DNA of 64,000 bases from Hydractinia symbiolongicarpus (Eukaryota; Cnidaria; Hydrozoa; Anthoathecata; Hydractiniidae): positions 1,674,001 to 1,738,000 of the forward strand of contig NC_079879.1 in NCBI RefSeq assembly GCF_029227915.1, written 5' to 3'. The translations under genes and the position numbers were made by a program. Below are positions 11,367-22,118 of the stretch, piece after piece. The notes beneath the pieces were generated by a model. The model saw only the letters and a program-made list of their open reading frames with translations, searched no databases and was not told the DNA's origin. Every line of letters begins with the position of its first letter. The stretch's first letter is position 1.

Positions 11367-12381
11367 GCATAAGACTTGTAGTTTTCAAAAATGATTTCAT
11401 TTTTGATGAGACGCTGAATAAAAGGAGTTTAATTGCCGGCAAACGAAAACTCGCGATTTTCCGTATATCCCAGACTCGGCCCGTATAGTCAAAAGTATAC
11501 AAAGAAAGTACCCAGTGATTAAACTCATTTCCCGAACGATTTTTTAAATTATTTTTTCACCACTAAAACGCATGAGACTTGTAGTTTTCAAAAATGATTT
11601 CATTTTTGATGAGACGCTGAATAAAAGGAGTTTAATTGCCGGCAAACGAAAACCCGCGATTTCCCGTAAATCCCGGGCTTGGCCCGTATAGTCGAATGTA
11701 TACAAAGAAAGTACCCAGGGAGTAAACTCATTTCCCGAACGATTTTTTAAATTAATTTTCCACCACTAAAACGCATAAGACTTGTAGTTTTCAAAAATGA
11801 TTTCATTTTTGATGAGACGCTGAATAAAAGGAGTTTAATTGCCGGCAAACGAAAACTCGCGATTTTCCGTATATCCCAGACTCGGCCCGTATAGTCAAAA
11901 GTATACAAAGAAAGTACCCAGTGATTAAACTCATTTCCCGAACGATTTTTTAAATTATTTTTTCACCACTAAAACGCATGAGACTTGTAGTTTTCAAAAA
12001 TGATTTCATTTTTGATGAGACGCTGAATAAAAGGAGTTTAATTGCCGGCAAACAAAAACTCGCGATTTCCCGTATATCCCGGACTCGGCCCGTATAGTCA
12101 AAAGTATACAAAGAAAGTACCCAGCGATTAAACTCATTTCCCGAACGATTCTTTAACTTATTTTTTCACCATTAAAACGTATGAGACTTGTAGTTTTCAA
12201 AAATGTTTTCATTTTTGATGAAACCCTGAATAAAAGAAGTTTAATTGCCGGCAAATGAAAACCTGCGATTTTTCGTATATCACGGACTCGGCCCGTATAG
12301 TCAAAAGTATACAAAGAAAGTACCTTAGGAGTAAACTCATTTCCCGAACAATTCTTTAAATTATTTTTTCACCACTAAAAC
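11367..12381. repeat. Five-unit cassette M-N-M-O-P, copy 1
   Basis: Units start at 11367, 11570, 11773, 11976 and 12179. M-N is a dimer whose M repeats after 406 bp, so the cassette itself contains a partial dimer duplication. O has AACAAAAACTCGCG. P has CACCATTAAAACGTATGAG and GATGAAACCCTG. The same five-unit order recurs at 16034 and 19482. Confidence 0.88.
11570..11772. repeat. Near-consensus satellite unit (class N), reference for internal architecture
   Basis: This 203-bp unit is close to my composite consensus. In order it holds: the anchor (1-16); an AT-rich dyad, CAAAAATG-ATTT-CATTTTTG (about 20-39); GATGAGACGCTGAATAAAAG; a GC-rich core with GCCGGC, CCCGCG, CCCGGGC-TTG-GCCCG and CCCGTATAGTCGAA (about 68-137); TACAAAGAAAGTACCCAGGG; and a T/A-rich tail with AAATTAATTT before CACCACTAAAAC. 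My composite consensus has 79 G+C in 203 bases and 13 CpG. The core is GC-rich and the tail (about 172-192) is nearly all A/T, so each unit alternates between stiff and easily melted DNA. No coding function is suggested. Confidence 0.85.
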
Positions 12382-14207
12382 GCATGAGACTTGTAGTTTT
12401 CAAAATCGATTTCATTTTTGATGAGACGCTGAATAAAAGAAGTTTAATCGCCGGCAAACGAAAACCCGTTATTTCCCGTAAATCCCGGGCTTGACCCGTA
12501 TAGCCGAATGAATACAAAGAAAGTACCTAGGGAGTAAACTCATCTCCCGAACGATTTTTTAAATTAATTTTCCACCACTAAAACGCATAAGACTTGAAGT
12601 TTTTAAAAACGATTTCATTTTTGATGAGACGCTGAATATAAGGAGTTTAATCTCCAGCGAACGAAAACCCGCGATTTCCCGTAAATCCCGGGCTTGGTCC
12701 GTATAGTCGAATGTACACAAAGAAAGTACCCAGGGAGTAAACTCATTTCCCGAACGATTCTTTAAATTATTTCTTCACCACTAAAACGCATGAGACTTGT
12801 AGTTCTCAAAAATCATTTCGTTTTTGATGAGACGCTAAATAAAAGAAGTTTAATCGCCGGCAAACAAAAACACGCGATTTCCTGTAAATCCCGGGCTTGG
12901 CCCGTATAGTCGAATGTATACAAAGAAAGTACCCAGGGAGTAAACTCATTTCCCGAACGATTTTTTAAATTAATTTTCCACCACTAAAACGCATGAGACT
13001 TGTAGTTTTCAAAATTGATTTCATTTTTGATGAGACGCTGAATAAAAGAAGTTTAATCGCCGGCAAACGAAAACCCGTTATTTCCCGTAAATCCCGGACT
13101 TGACCCGTATAGCCGAATGAATACAAAGAAAGTACCTACGGAGTAAACTCATTTCCCGAACGATTTTTTAAATTAATTTTCCACCACTAAAACGCATAAG
13201 ACTTGTAGTTTTCAAAAACGATTTCATTTTTGATGAGACGCTGAATAAAAGGAGTTTAATCTCCGGCAAACAAAAAACCGCGATTTTCCGTAAATCCCGG
13301 TCTTGACCCGTATAGTCGAATGTATACAAAGAAAGTACCCAGGGAGTAAACTCATTTCCCGAACGATTCTTTAAATTATTTTTTCACCACTAAAAAGCAT
13401 GAGACTTGTAGTTTTCAAAAATGTTTTCATTTTGGATGAGACGCTGAATAAAAGAAGTTTAATTGCCGGCCAACGAAAACCCGCGATTTTCCGTATATCA
13501 CGGACTCGGCCCGTATAGTCAAAAGTATACAAAGAAAGTACCCAGGGAGTAAACTCATTTCCTGAAAGATTCTTTAAATTAATTTTCCACCACTAAAACG
13601 CATATGACTTGTAGTTTTCAAAAACGATTTCATTTTTGATGAGACGCTGAATAAAAGGAGTTTAATCTCCGGCAAACAAAAAACCGCGATTTCCCGTAAA
13701 TCCCGGGCTTGACCCGTATAGTCGAATGTATACAAAGAAAGTACCCAGGGAGTAAACTCATTTCCCGAACGATTTTTTAAATTATTTTTTCACCACTAAA
13801 ACGCATGAGACTTGTAGTTTTCAAAAATGACTTCATTTTTGATGAGACGCTGAATAAAAGGTGTTTAATCGCCGGCAAACGAAAACCCAGGATTTCCCGT
13901 AAATCCCGGACTCGGCCCGTATAGTCAAATGTATACAAAGAAAGTACCCAAGGAGTAAACTCATTTCCCGAACGATTCTTTAAATTATTTTTTCACCACT
14001 AAAACGCATTAGACTTGTAGTTTTCAAAAATGTTTTCATTTTGGATGAGACGCTGAATAAAAGAAGTTTAATTCCGGCAAACGAAAACCCGCGATTTTCC
14101 GTATATCACGGACTCGGCCCGTATAGTCAAAATTATACAAAGAAAGTACCCAGGGTGTAAACTCATTTCCTGAAAGATTCTTTAAATTAATTTTCCACCA
14201 CTAAAAC
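12382..14207. repeat. Mixed block of nine units (B, E, A, B, C, R-like, S, T-like, R)
   Basis: Units start at about 12382, 12585, 12788, 12991, 13194, 13397, 13600, 13803 and 14006. E (ATATAAGG, TCTCCAGCGAACG) occurs here for the first time in the window. S has GCATATG and CTCCGGCAAACAAAAAAC. The R unit at 14006 has GCATTAG and a 1-bp deletion giving TTTAATTCCGGC, a marker found again at about 17312 and 23404. Confidence 0.75.
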
Positions 14208-14816
14208 GCATATGACTTGTAGCTTTCAAAAACGATTTCATTTTTGATGAGACGCTGAATAAAAGGAGTTTAATCTCCGGCAAACAAAAAACCGCGATTT
14301 CCCGTAAATCCCGGGCTTGACCCGTATAGTCGAATGTATACAAAGAAAGTACCCAGGGAGTAAACTCATTTCCCGAACGATTTTTTAAATTATTTGTTCA
14401 CCACTAAAACGCATGAGACTTGTAGTTTTCAAAAATGACTTCATTTTTGATGAGACGCTGAATAAAAGGTGTTTAATCGCCGACAAACGAAAACCCGGGA
14501 TTTCCCGTAAATCCTGGACTCGGCCCGTATAGTCAAAAGTATACAAAGAAAGTACCCCGGGAGTAAATTTATTTCCCGAACGATTCTTAAAATCATTTTT
14601 TCACCACTAAAACGCATGGGACTTGTAGTTTCCAAAAATTATTTCAATTTTGATGAGACGCTAAATAAAAGGAGTTTAATTGCCGGCAAACGAAAACTCG
14701 CGATTTCCCGTATATCCCGGACTCGGCCAGTATAGTCAAAATTATACAAAGAAAGTACCCAGGGTGTAAACTCATTTCCTGAAAGATTCTTTAAATTAAT
14801 TTTCCACCACTAAAAC
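14208..14816. repeat. Three-unit HOR S-T-U, copy 1 (609 bp)
   Basis: Units start at 14208, 14411 and 14614. T has AAAAATGACTTC, GGTGTTTAATCG, CCCGGGATTT, TCCTGGAC and ACCCCGGGAG. U has GCATGGG with TTCCAAAAATTATTTC. The 3' part of this U switches to R-like sequence (AAATTATACAAAG, AGGGTGTAAAC, CTGAAAGATTC), so it is a chimera at the duplication joint. Confidence 0.9.
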
Positions 14817-15425
14817 GCATATGACTTGTAGTTTTCAAAAACGATTTCATTTTTGATGAGACGCTGAATAAAAGGAGTTTAATCTCCGGCAAACAAAAAA
14901 CCGCGATTTCCCGTAAATCCCGGGCTTGACCCGTATAGTCGAATGTATACAAAGAAAGTACCCAGGGAGTAAACTCATTTCCCGAACGATTTTTTAAATT
15001 ATTTGTTCACCACTAAAACGCATGAGACTTGTAGTTTTCAAAAATGACTTCATTTTTGATGAGACGCTGAATAAAAGGTGTTTAATCGCCGGCAAACGAA
15101 AACCCGGGATTTCCCGTAAATCCTGGACTCGGCCCGTATAGTCAAAAGTATACAAAGAAAGTACCCCGGGAGTAAATTCATTTCCCGAACGATTCTTAAA
15201 ATCATTTTTTCACCACTAAAACGCATGGGACTTGTAGTTTCCAAAAATTATTTCAATTTTGATGAGACGCTAAATAAAAGGAGTTTAATTGCCGGCAAAC
15301 GAAAACTCGCGATTTCCCGTATATCCCGGACTCGGCCCGTATAGTCAAAAGTATACAAAGAAAGTACCCAGGGAGTAAACTCATTTCCCGAACGATTTTT
15401 TAAATTATTTTTTCACCACTAAAAC
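14817..15425. repeat. Three-unit HOR S-T-U, copy 2 (609 bp)
   Basis: Units start at 14817, 15020 and 15223, exactly 609 bp after copy 1. Shared private markers include TATTTGTTCACC before T and TATTTCAATTTTGATG in U. The final U here keeps its own 3' half (AAAAGTATAC, CCCAGGGAGTAAAC) and leads into V and W. Confidence 0.9.
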
Positions 15426-15830
15426 GCATGAGACTTGTAGTTTTCAAAAACGATTTCATTTTTGATGAGACGCTAAATGAAAGGAGTTTAATCTCCGGCA
15501 AACAAAAACCCGCGATTTCCCGTAAATCCCGGGCTTGACCCGTATAGTCGAATGTATACAAAGAAAGTACCCAGGGAGTAAACTCATTTCCCAAACGATT
15601 TTTTAAATTATTTTTTCACCACTAAAACGCATGAGACTTGTAGTTTTCAAAAATGATTTCATTTTTAATGAGACGCTGAATAAAAGGTGTTTAATCGCCG
15701 GCAAACGAAAACCCGCGATTTCCCGTAAATCCCGGACGCGACCCGTATAGTCAAAAGTAAACAAAGAAAGTACCCAGGGAGTAAACTCATTTCCCGAACG
15801 ATTTTTAAATTAATTTATCACCACTAAAAG
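15020..15830. repeat. Four-unit cassette T-U-V-W, copy 1 (811 bp)
   Basis: Units start at 15020, 15223, 15426 and 15629, overlapping the preceding S-T-U block. V has GCTAAATGAAAGGAG and TTCCCAAACGATT. W has TTTTTAATGAGACG, CGGACGCGACCCG and AAAAGTAAACAAAG, and ends in the 202-bp tail CGATTTTTAAATTAATTTAT followed by AAAAGGCAT. The cassette recurs 2,637 bp and 3,448 bp downstream. Confidence 0.9.
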
Positions 15831-16033
15831 GCATAAGACTTGTAGTTTTCAAAAATGATTTCATTTTTGATGAGACGCTGAATAAAAGAAGTTTAATCGC
15901 CGGCAAACGAAAACCAGCGATTTCCCGTAAATCCCGGGCTTGGCCCGTATAGTCGAATGTATACAAAGAAAGTACACAGGGAGTAAACTCATTTCCCGAA
16001 CGATTTTTTAAATTAATTTTCCACCACTAAAAC
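15831..16033. repeat. Single B/N-like unit joining two cassettes
   Basis: This unit begins AAAAGGCATAAG, carries AAAACCAGCG and CCCGGGC, and ends in TTTTCCACC. A close relative follows the third T-U-V-W copy at 19279-19481 and there too leads into M-N-M-O-P. The junction unit was therefore copied together with both flanks. Confidence 0.75.
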
Positions 16034-17048
16034 GCATAACACTTGTAGTTTTCAAAAATGATTTCATTTTTGATGAGACGCTGAATAAAAGGAGTTTAAT
16101 TGCCGGCAAACGAAAACTCGCGATTTTCCGTATATCCCAGACTCGGCCCGTATAGTCAAAAGTATACAAAGAAAGTACCCAGTGATTAAACTCATTTCCC
16201 GAACGATTTTTTAAATTATTTTTTCACCACTAAAACGCATGGGACTTGTAGTTTTCAAAAATGATTTCATTTTTGATGAGACGCTGAATAAAAGGAGTTT
16301 AATTGCCGGCAAACGAAAACCTGCGATTTCCCGTAAATCCCGGGCTTGGCCCGTATAGTCGAATGTATACAAAGAAAGTACCCAGGGAGTAAACTCATTT
16401 CCCGAACGATTTTTTAAATTAATTTTCCACCACTAAAACGCATAAGACTTGTAGTTTTCAAAAATGATTTCATTTTTGATGAGACGCTGAATAAAAGGAG
16501 TTTAATTGCCGGCAAACGAAAACTCGCGATTTTCCGTATATCCCAGACTCGGCCCGTATAGTCAAAAGTATACAAAGAAAGTACCCAGTGATTAAACTCA
16601 TTTCCCGAACGATTTTTTAAATTATTTTTTCACCACTAAAACGCATGAGACTTGTAGTTTTCAAAAATGATTTCATTTTTGATGAGACGCTGAATAAAAG
16701 GAGTTTAATTGCCGGCAAACAAAAACTCGCGATTTCCCGTATATCCCGGACTCGACCCGTATAGTCAAAAGTATACAAAGAAAGTACCCAACGATTAAAC
16801 TCATTTCCCGAACGATTCTTTAACTTATTTTTTCACCATTAAAACGTATGAGACTTGTAGTTTTCAAAAATGACTTCATTTTTGATGAGACGCTGAATAA
16901 AAGGTGTTTAATCGCCGGCAAACGAAAACCCGGGATTTCTCGTAAATCCTGGACTCGGCCCGTATAGTCAAAAGTATACATAGAAAGTACCCCGGGAGTA
17001 AATTCATTTCCCGAACGATTCTTAAAATCATTTTTTCACCACTAAAAC
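16034..17048. repeat. Five-unit cassette M-N-M-O-P, copy 2, ending in a P/T chimera
   Basis: Units start at 16034, 16237, 16440, 16643 and 16846. The order matches 11367-12381. The last unit starts as P (ATTAAAACGTATGAG), then becomes T (AAAAATGACTTC, GGTGTTTAATCG, CCCGGGATTT) from about 40 bases in. This records a crossover within a unit. Confidence 0.87.
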
Positions 17049-17656
17049 GCATGAGACTTGTAGTTTTCAAAAATGATTTCATTTTTGATAAAACGCTGAA
17101 TAAAAGGTGTTTAATCGCCGGCAAACGAAAACCCAGGATTTCCCGTAAATCCCGGACTCGGCCCGTATAGTCAAATGTATACAAAGAAAGTACCCAAGGA
17201 GTAAACTCATTTCCCGAACGATTCTTTAAATTATTTTTTCACCACTAAAACGCATTAGACTTGTAGTTTTCAAAAATGTTTTCATTTTGGATGAGACGCT
17301 GAATAAAAGAAGTTTAATTCCGGCAAACGAAAACCCGCGATTTTCCGTATATCACGGACTCGGCCCGTATAGTCTAAAGTATACAAAGAAAGTACCCAGG
17401 GTGTAAACTCATTTCCTGAAAGATTCTTTAAATTGATTTTCCACCACTAAAACGCATATGACTTGTAGTTTTCAAAAACGATTTCATTTTTGATAAGACG
17501 CTGAATAAAAGGAGTTTAATCTCCGGCAAACAAAAAACCGCGATTTCCCGTAAATCCCGGGCTTGACCCGTATAGTCGAATGTATACAAAGAAAGTACCC
17601 AGGGAGTAAACTCATTTCCCGAACGATTTTTTAAATTATTTGTTCACCACTAAAAC
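17049..17656. repeat. Three units (T-like, R, S) shared with 23.1-23.7 kb
   Basis: Units start at 17049 (GATAAAACGCTG, ACCCAGGATTT), 17252 (R, GCATTAG with TTTAATTCCGGC) and 17454 (S). The run from 16846 to about 17850 matches 22931 to about 23935 in unit order and private variants at a constant offset of 6,085 bp. Confidence 0.85.
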
Positions 17657-18467
17657 GCATGAGACTTGTAGTTTTCAAAAATGACTTCATTTTTGATGAG
17701 ACGCTGAATAAAAGGTGTTTAATCGCCGGCAAACGAAAACCCGGGATTTCCCGTAAATCCTAGACTCGGCCCGTATAGTCAAAAGTATACAAAGAAAGTA
17801 CCCCGGGAGTAAATTCATTTCCCGAACGATTCTTAAAATCATTTTTTCACCACTAAAACGCATGGGACTTGTAGTTTCCAAAAATTATTTCATTTTTGAT
17901 GAGACGCTAAATAAAAGGAGTTTAATTGCCGGCAAACGAAAACTCGCGATTTCCCGTATATCCCGGACTCGGCCCGTATAGTCAAAAGTATACAAAGAAA
18001 GTACCCAGGGAGTAAACTCATTTCCCGAACGATTTTTTAAATTATTTTTTCACCACTAAAACGCATGAGACTTGTAGTTTTCAAAAACGATTTCATTTTT
18101 GATGAGACGCTAAATGAAAGGAGTTTAATCTCCGGCAAACAAAAACCCGCGATTTCCCGTAAATCCCGGGCTTGACCCGTATAGTCGAATGTATACAAAG
18201 AAAGTACCCAGGGAGTAAACTCATTTCCCAAACGATTTTTTAAATTATTTTTTCACCACTAAAACGCATGAGACTTGTAGTTTTCAAAAATGATTTCATT
18301 TTTAATGAGACGCTGAATAAAAGGTGTTTAATCGCCGGCAAACGAAAACCCGCGATTTCCCGTAAATCCCGGACGCGACCCGTATAGTCAAAAGTAAACA
18401 AAGAAAGTACCCAGGGAGTAAACTCATTTCCCGAACGATTTTTAAATTAATTTATCACCACTAAAAG
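17657..18467. repeat. Four-unit cassette T-U-V-W, copy 2 (811 bp)
   Basis: Units start at 17657, 17860, 18063 and 18266, and the markers are the same as in copy 1 at 15020. U here has TTATTTCATTTTTGATG, where copy 1 has TTATTTCAATTTTGATG. T has ATCCTAGACTCGG, shared with the next copy but not with copy 1, so copies 2 and 3 are the closest pair. Confidence 0.92.
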
Positions 18468-19278
18468 GCATGAGACTTGTAGTTTTCAAAAATGACTTCA
18501 TTTTTGATGAGACGCTGAATAAAAGGTGTTTAATCGCCGGCAAAGGAAAACCCGGGATTTCCCGTAAATCCTAGACTCGGCCCGTATAGTCAAAAGTATA
18601 CAAAGAAAGTACCCCGGGAGTAAATTCATTTCCCGAACGATTCTTAAAATCATTTTTTCACCACTAAAACGCATGGGACTTGTAGTTTCCAAAAATTATT
18701 TCATTTTTGATGAGACGCTAAATAAAAGGAGTTTAATTGCCGGCAAACGAAAACTCGCGATTTCCCGTATATCCCGGACTCGGCCCGTATAGTCAAAAGT
18801 ATACAAAGAAAGTACCCAGGGAGTAAACTCATTTCCCGAACGATTTTTTAAATTATTTTTTCACCACTAAAACGCATGAGACTTGTAGTTTTCAAAAACG
18901 ATTTCATTTTTGATGAGACGCTAAATGAAAGGAGTTTAATCTCCGGCAAACAAAAACCCGCGATTTCCCGTAAATCCCGGGCTTGACCCGTATAGTCGAA
19001 TGTATACAAAGAAAGTACCCAGGGAGTAAACTCATTTCCCAAACGATTTTTTAAATTATTTTTTCACCACTAAAACGCATGAGACTTGTAGTTTTCAAAA
19101 ATGATTTCATTTTTAATGAGACGCTGAATAAAAGGTGTTTAATCGCCGGCAAACGAAAACCCGCGATTTCCCGTAAATCCCGGACGCGACCCGTATAGTC
19201 AAAAGTAAACAAAGAAAGTACCCAGGGAGTAAACTCATTTCCCGAACGATTTTTAAATTAATTTATCACCACTAAAAG
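18468..19278. repeat. Four-unit cassette T-U-V-W, copy 3 (811 bp)
   Basis: This is a direct tandem duplicate of copy 2, 811 bp downstream. The first unit begins AAAAGGCATGAG (the W-end junction) and carries one private change, GCAAAGGAAAACC. Otherwise no differences were noticed in the parts compared. Confidence 0.92.
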
Positions 19279-19481
19279 GCATGAGACTTGTAGTTTTCAA
19301 AAATGATTTCATTTTTGATGAGACGCTGAATAAAAGAAGTTTAATCGCCGGCAAACGAAAACCAGCGATTTCCCGTAAATCCCGGGCTTGGCCCGTATAG
19401 TCGAATGTATACAAAGAAAGTACCCAGGGAGTAAACTCATTTCCCGAACGATTTTTTAAATTAATTTTCCACCACTAAAAC
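19279..19481. repeat. Single B/N-like junction unit
   Basis: It has AAAAGGCATGAG, AAAACCAGCG and GTCGAATGTATAC and corresponds to the unit at 15831. It precedes the same M-N-M-O-P cassette. Confidence 0.75.
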
Positions 19482-20495
19482 GCATAAGAATTGTAGTTTT
19501 CAAAAATGATTTCATTTTTGATGAGAGCTGAATAAAAGGAGTTTAATTGCCGGCAAACGAAAACTCGCGATTTTCCGTATATCCCAGACTCGGCCCGTAT
19601 AGTCAAAAGTATACAAAGAAAGTACCCAGTGATTAAACTCATTTCCCGAACGATTTTTTAAATTATTTTTTCACCACTAAAACGCATGAGACTTGTAGTT
19701 TTCAAAAATGATTTCATTTTTGATGAGACGCTGAATAAAAGGAGTTTAATTGCCGGCAAACGAAAACCCGCGATTTCCCGTAAATCCCGGGCTTGGCCCG
19801 TATAGTCGAATGTATACAAAGAAAGTACCCAGGGAGTAAACTCATTTCCCGAACGATTTTTTAAATTAATTTTCCACCACTAAAACGCATAAGACTTGTA
19901 GTTTTCAAAAATGATTTCATTTTTGATGAGACGCTGAATAAAAGGAGTTTAATTGCCGGCAAACGAAAACTCGCGATTTTCCGTATATCCCAGACTCGGC
20001 CCGTATAGTCAAAAGTATACAAAGAAAGTACCCAGTGATTAAACTCATTTCCCGAACGATTTTTTAAATTATTTTTTCACCACTAAAACGCATGAGACTT
20101 GTAGTTTTCAAAAATGATTTCATTTTTGATGAGACGCTGAATAAAAGGAGTTTAATTGCCGGCAAACAAAAACTCGCGATTTCCCGTATATCCCGGACTC
20201 GACCCGTATAGTCAAAAGTATACAAAGAAAGTACCCAGCGATTAAACTCATTTCCCGAACGATTCTTTAACTTATTTTTTCACCATTAAAACGTATGAGA
20301 CTTGTAGTTTTTAAAAATGTTTTCATTTTTGATGAAACCCTGAATAAAAGAAGTTTAATTGCCGGCAAATGAAAACCTGCGATTTTTCGTATATCACGGA
20401 CTCGGCCCGTATAGTCAAAAGTATACAAAGAAAGTACCTTAGGAGTAAACTCATTTCCCGAACGATTCTTTAAATTATTTTTTCACCACTAAAAC
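19482..20495. repeat. Five-unit cassette M-N-M-O-P, copy 3
   Basis: Units start at 19482, 19684, 19887, 20090 and 20293. The first M lost one base (GATGAGAGCTG, 202 bp). O has CTCGACCCG, as in copy 2 at 16643, so copies 2 and 3 are sisters. The intact P at 20293 continues into B-E-F-G-K. Confidence 0.88.
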
Positions 20496-21712
20496 GCATG
20501 AGACTTGTAGTTTTCAAAATCGATTTCATTTTTGATGAGACGCTGAATAAAAGAAGTTTAATCGCCGGCAAACGAAAACCCGTTACTTCCCGTAAATCCC
20601 GGGCTTGACCCGTATAGCCGAATGAATACAAAGAAAGTACCTAGGGAGTAAACTCATTTCCCGAACGATTTTTTAAATTAATTTTCCACCAGTAAAACGC
20701 ATAAGACTTGTAGTTTTTAAAAACGATTTCATTTTTGATGAGACGCTGAATATAAGGAGTTTAATCTCCAGCGAACGAAAACCCGCGATTTCCCGTAAAT
20801 CCCGGGCTTGGTCCGTTTAGTCGAATGTACACAAAGAAAGTACCCAGGGAGTAAACTCATTTCCCGAACAATTCTTTAACTTATTTTTTCACCACTAAAA
20901 CGCATGAGACTTGTAGTTTTCAGAAATGTTTTCATTTTTGATGAGACGCTGAATAAAAGAAGTTTAATTGCCGGCAAACGAAAACCCGCGATTTCCTGTA
21001 AATCCCGGGCTTGGCCCGTATAGTCGAATGTGTACAAAGAAAGTACCCATTGAGTAAACTGACTTCCCGAACGATTCTTTAAATTATTTTTTCACCACTA
21101 AAACGCATGAGACTTGTAGTTTTCAAAAATGTTTTCATTTTTGATGAGACGCTGAATAAAAGAAGTTTAATCGCCGGCAAACGAAAACCCGCGATTTCTC
21201 GTAAATCACGGGCTTGGCCCGTATAGTCGAATGTATACAAAGAAAGTACCCAGGGAGTAAACACATTTCTCGAACGATTTTTAAATTAATTTATCACCAC
21301 TAAAACGCATGAGACTTGTAGTTTTCAAAAACGATTTCATTTTTGATGAGACGCTGAATAAAAGGAGTTTATTCTCCGGCAAACAAAAACCCGCGATTTC
21401 CCGTAAATCCCGGACTGGGACCGTATAGTCAAAAGCATACAAAGAAAGTACCCAGGGAGTTAATTCATTTCCCGAACGATTCTTTAAATTATTTCTTCAC
21501 CACTAAAACGCATGAGACTTGTAGTTCTCAAAAATCATTTCGTTTTTGATGAGACGCTAAATAAAAGAAGTTTAATCGCCGGCAAACAAAAACCCGCGAT
21601 TTCCCGTAAATCCCGGGCTTGGCCCGTATAGTCGAATGTATACAAAGAAAGTACCCAGGGAGTAAACTCATTTCCCGAACGATTCTTTAAATTATTTCTT
21701 CACCACTAAAAC
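20293..21712. repeat. Seven-unit cassette P-B-E-F-G-K-A, copy 1
   Basis: Units start at 20293, 20496, 20699, 20902, 21105, 21308 and 21510. The same order with the same rare variants (CGATTTCC with CTCCAGCGAACG, TTTTCAGAAATG, CCCATTGAG, AACTGACTTC, TTATTCTCCGGC) is present at 30436-31855, at a constant offset of 10,142-10,143 bp. Confidence 0.88.
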
Positions 21713-22118
21713 GCATGAGACTTGTAGTTCTCAAAAATCATTTCGTTTTTGATGAGACGCTAAATAAAAGAAGTTTAATCGCCGGCAAACAAAAACCCGC
21801 GATTTCCTGTAAATCCCGGGCTTGGCCCGTATAGTCGAATGTATACAAAGAAAGTACCCAGGGAGTAAACTCATTTCCCGAACGATTTTTTAAATTAATT
21901 TTCCACCACTAAAACGCATGAGACTTGTAGTTTTCAAAATTGATTTCATTTTTGATGAGACGCTGAATAAAAGAAGTTTAATCGCCGGCAAACGAAAACC
22001 CGTTATTTCCCGTAAATCCCGGGCTTGACCCGTATAGCCGAATGAATACAAAGAAAGTACCTAGGGAGTAAACTCATTTCCCGAACGATTTTTTAAATTA
22101 ATTTTCCACCACTAAAAC
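21308..22118. repeat. Four-unit HOR K-A-A-B (811 bp)
   Basis: Units start at 21308, 21510, 21713 and 21916. It matches the copies at 203, 4469 and 8322 (CTGGGACCG, CAAAAGCATAC, TCTCAAAAATCATTTCG twice, CCCGTTATTTCC, AGCCGAATGAATAC). It uses AGTTAATTC like the 4469 copy. Confidence 0.87.
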
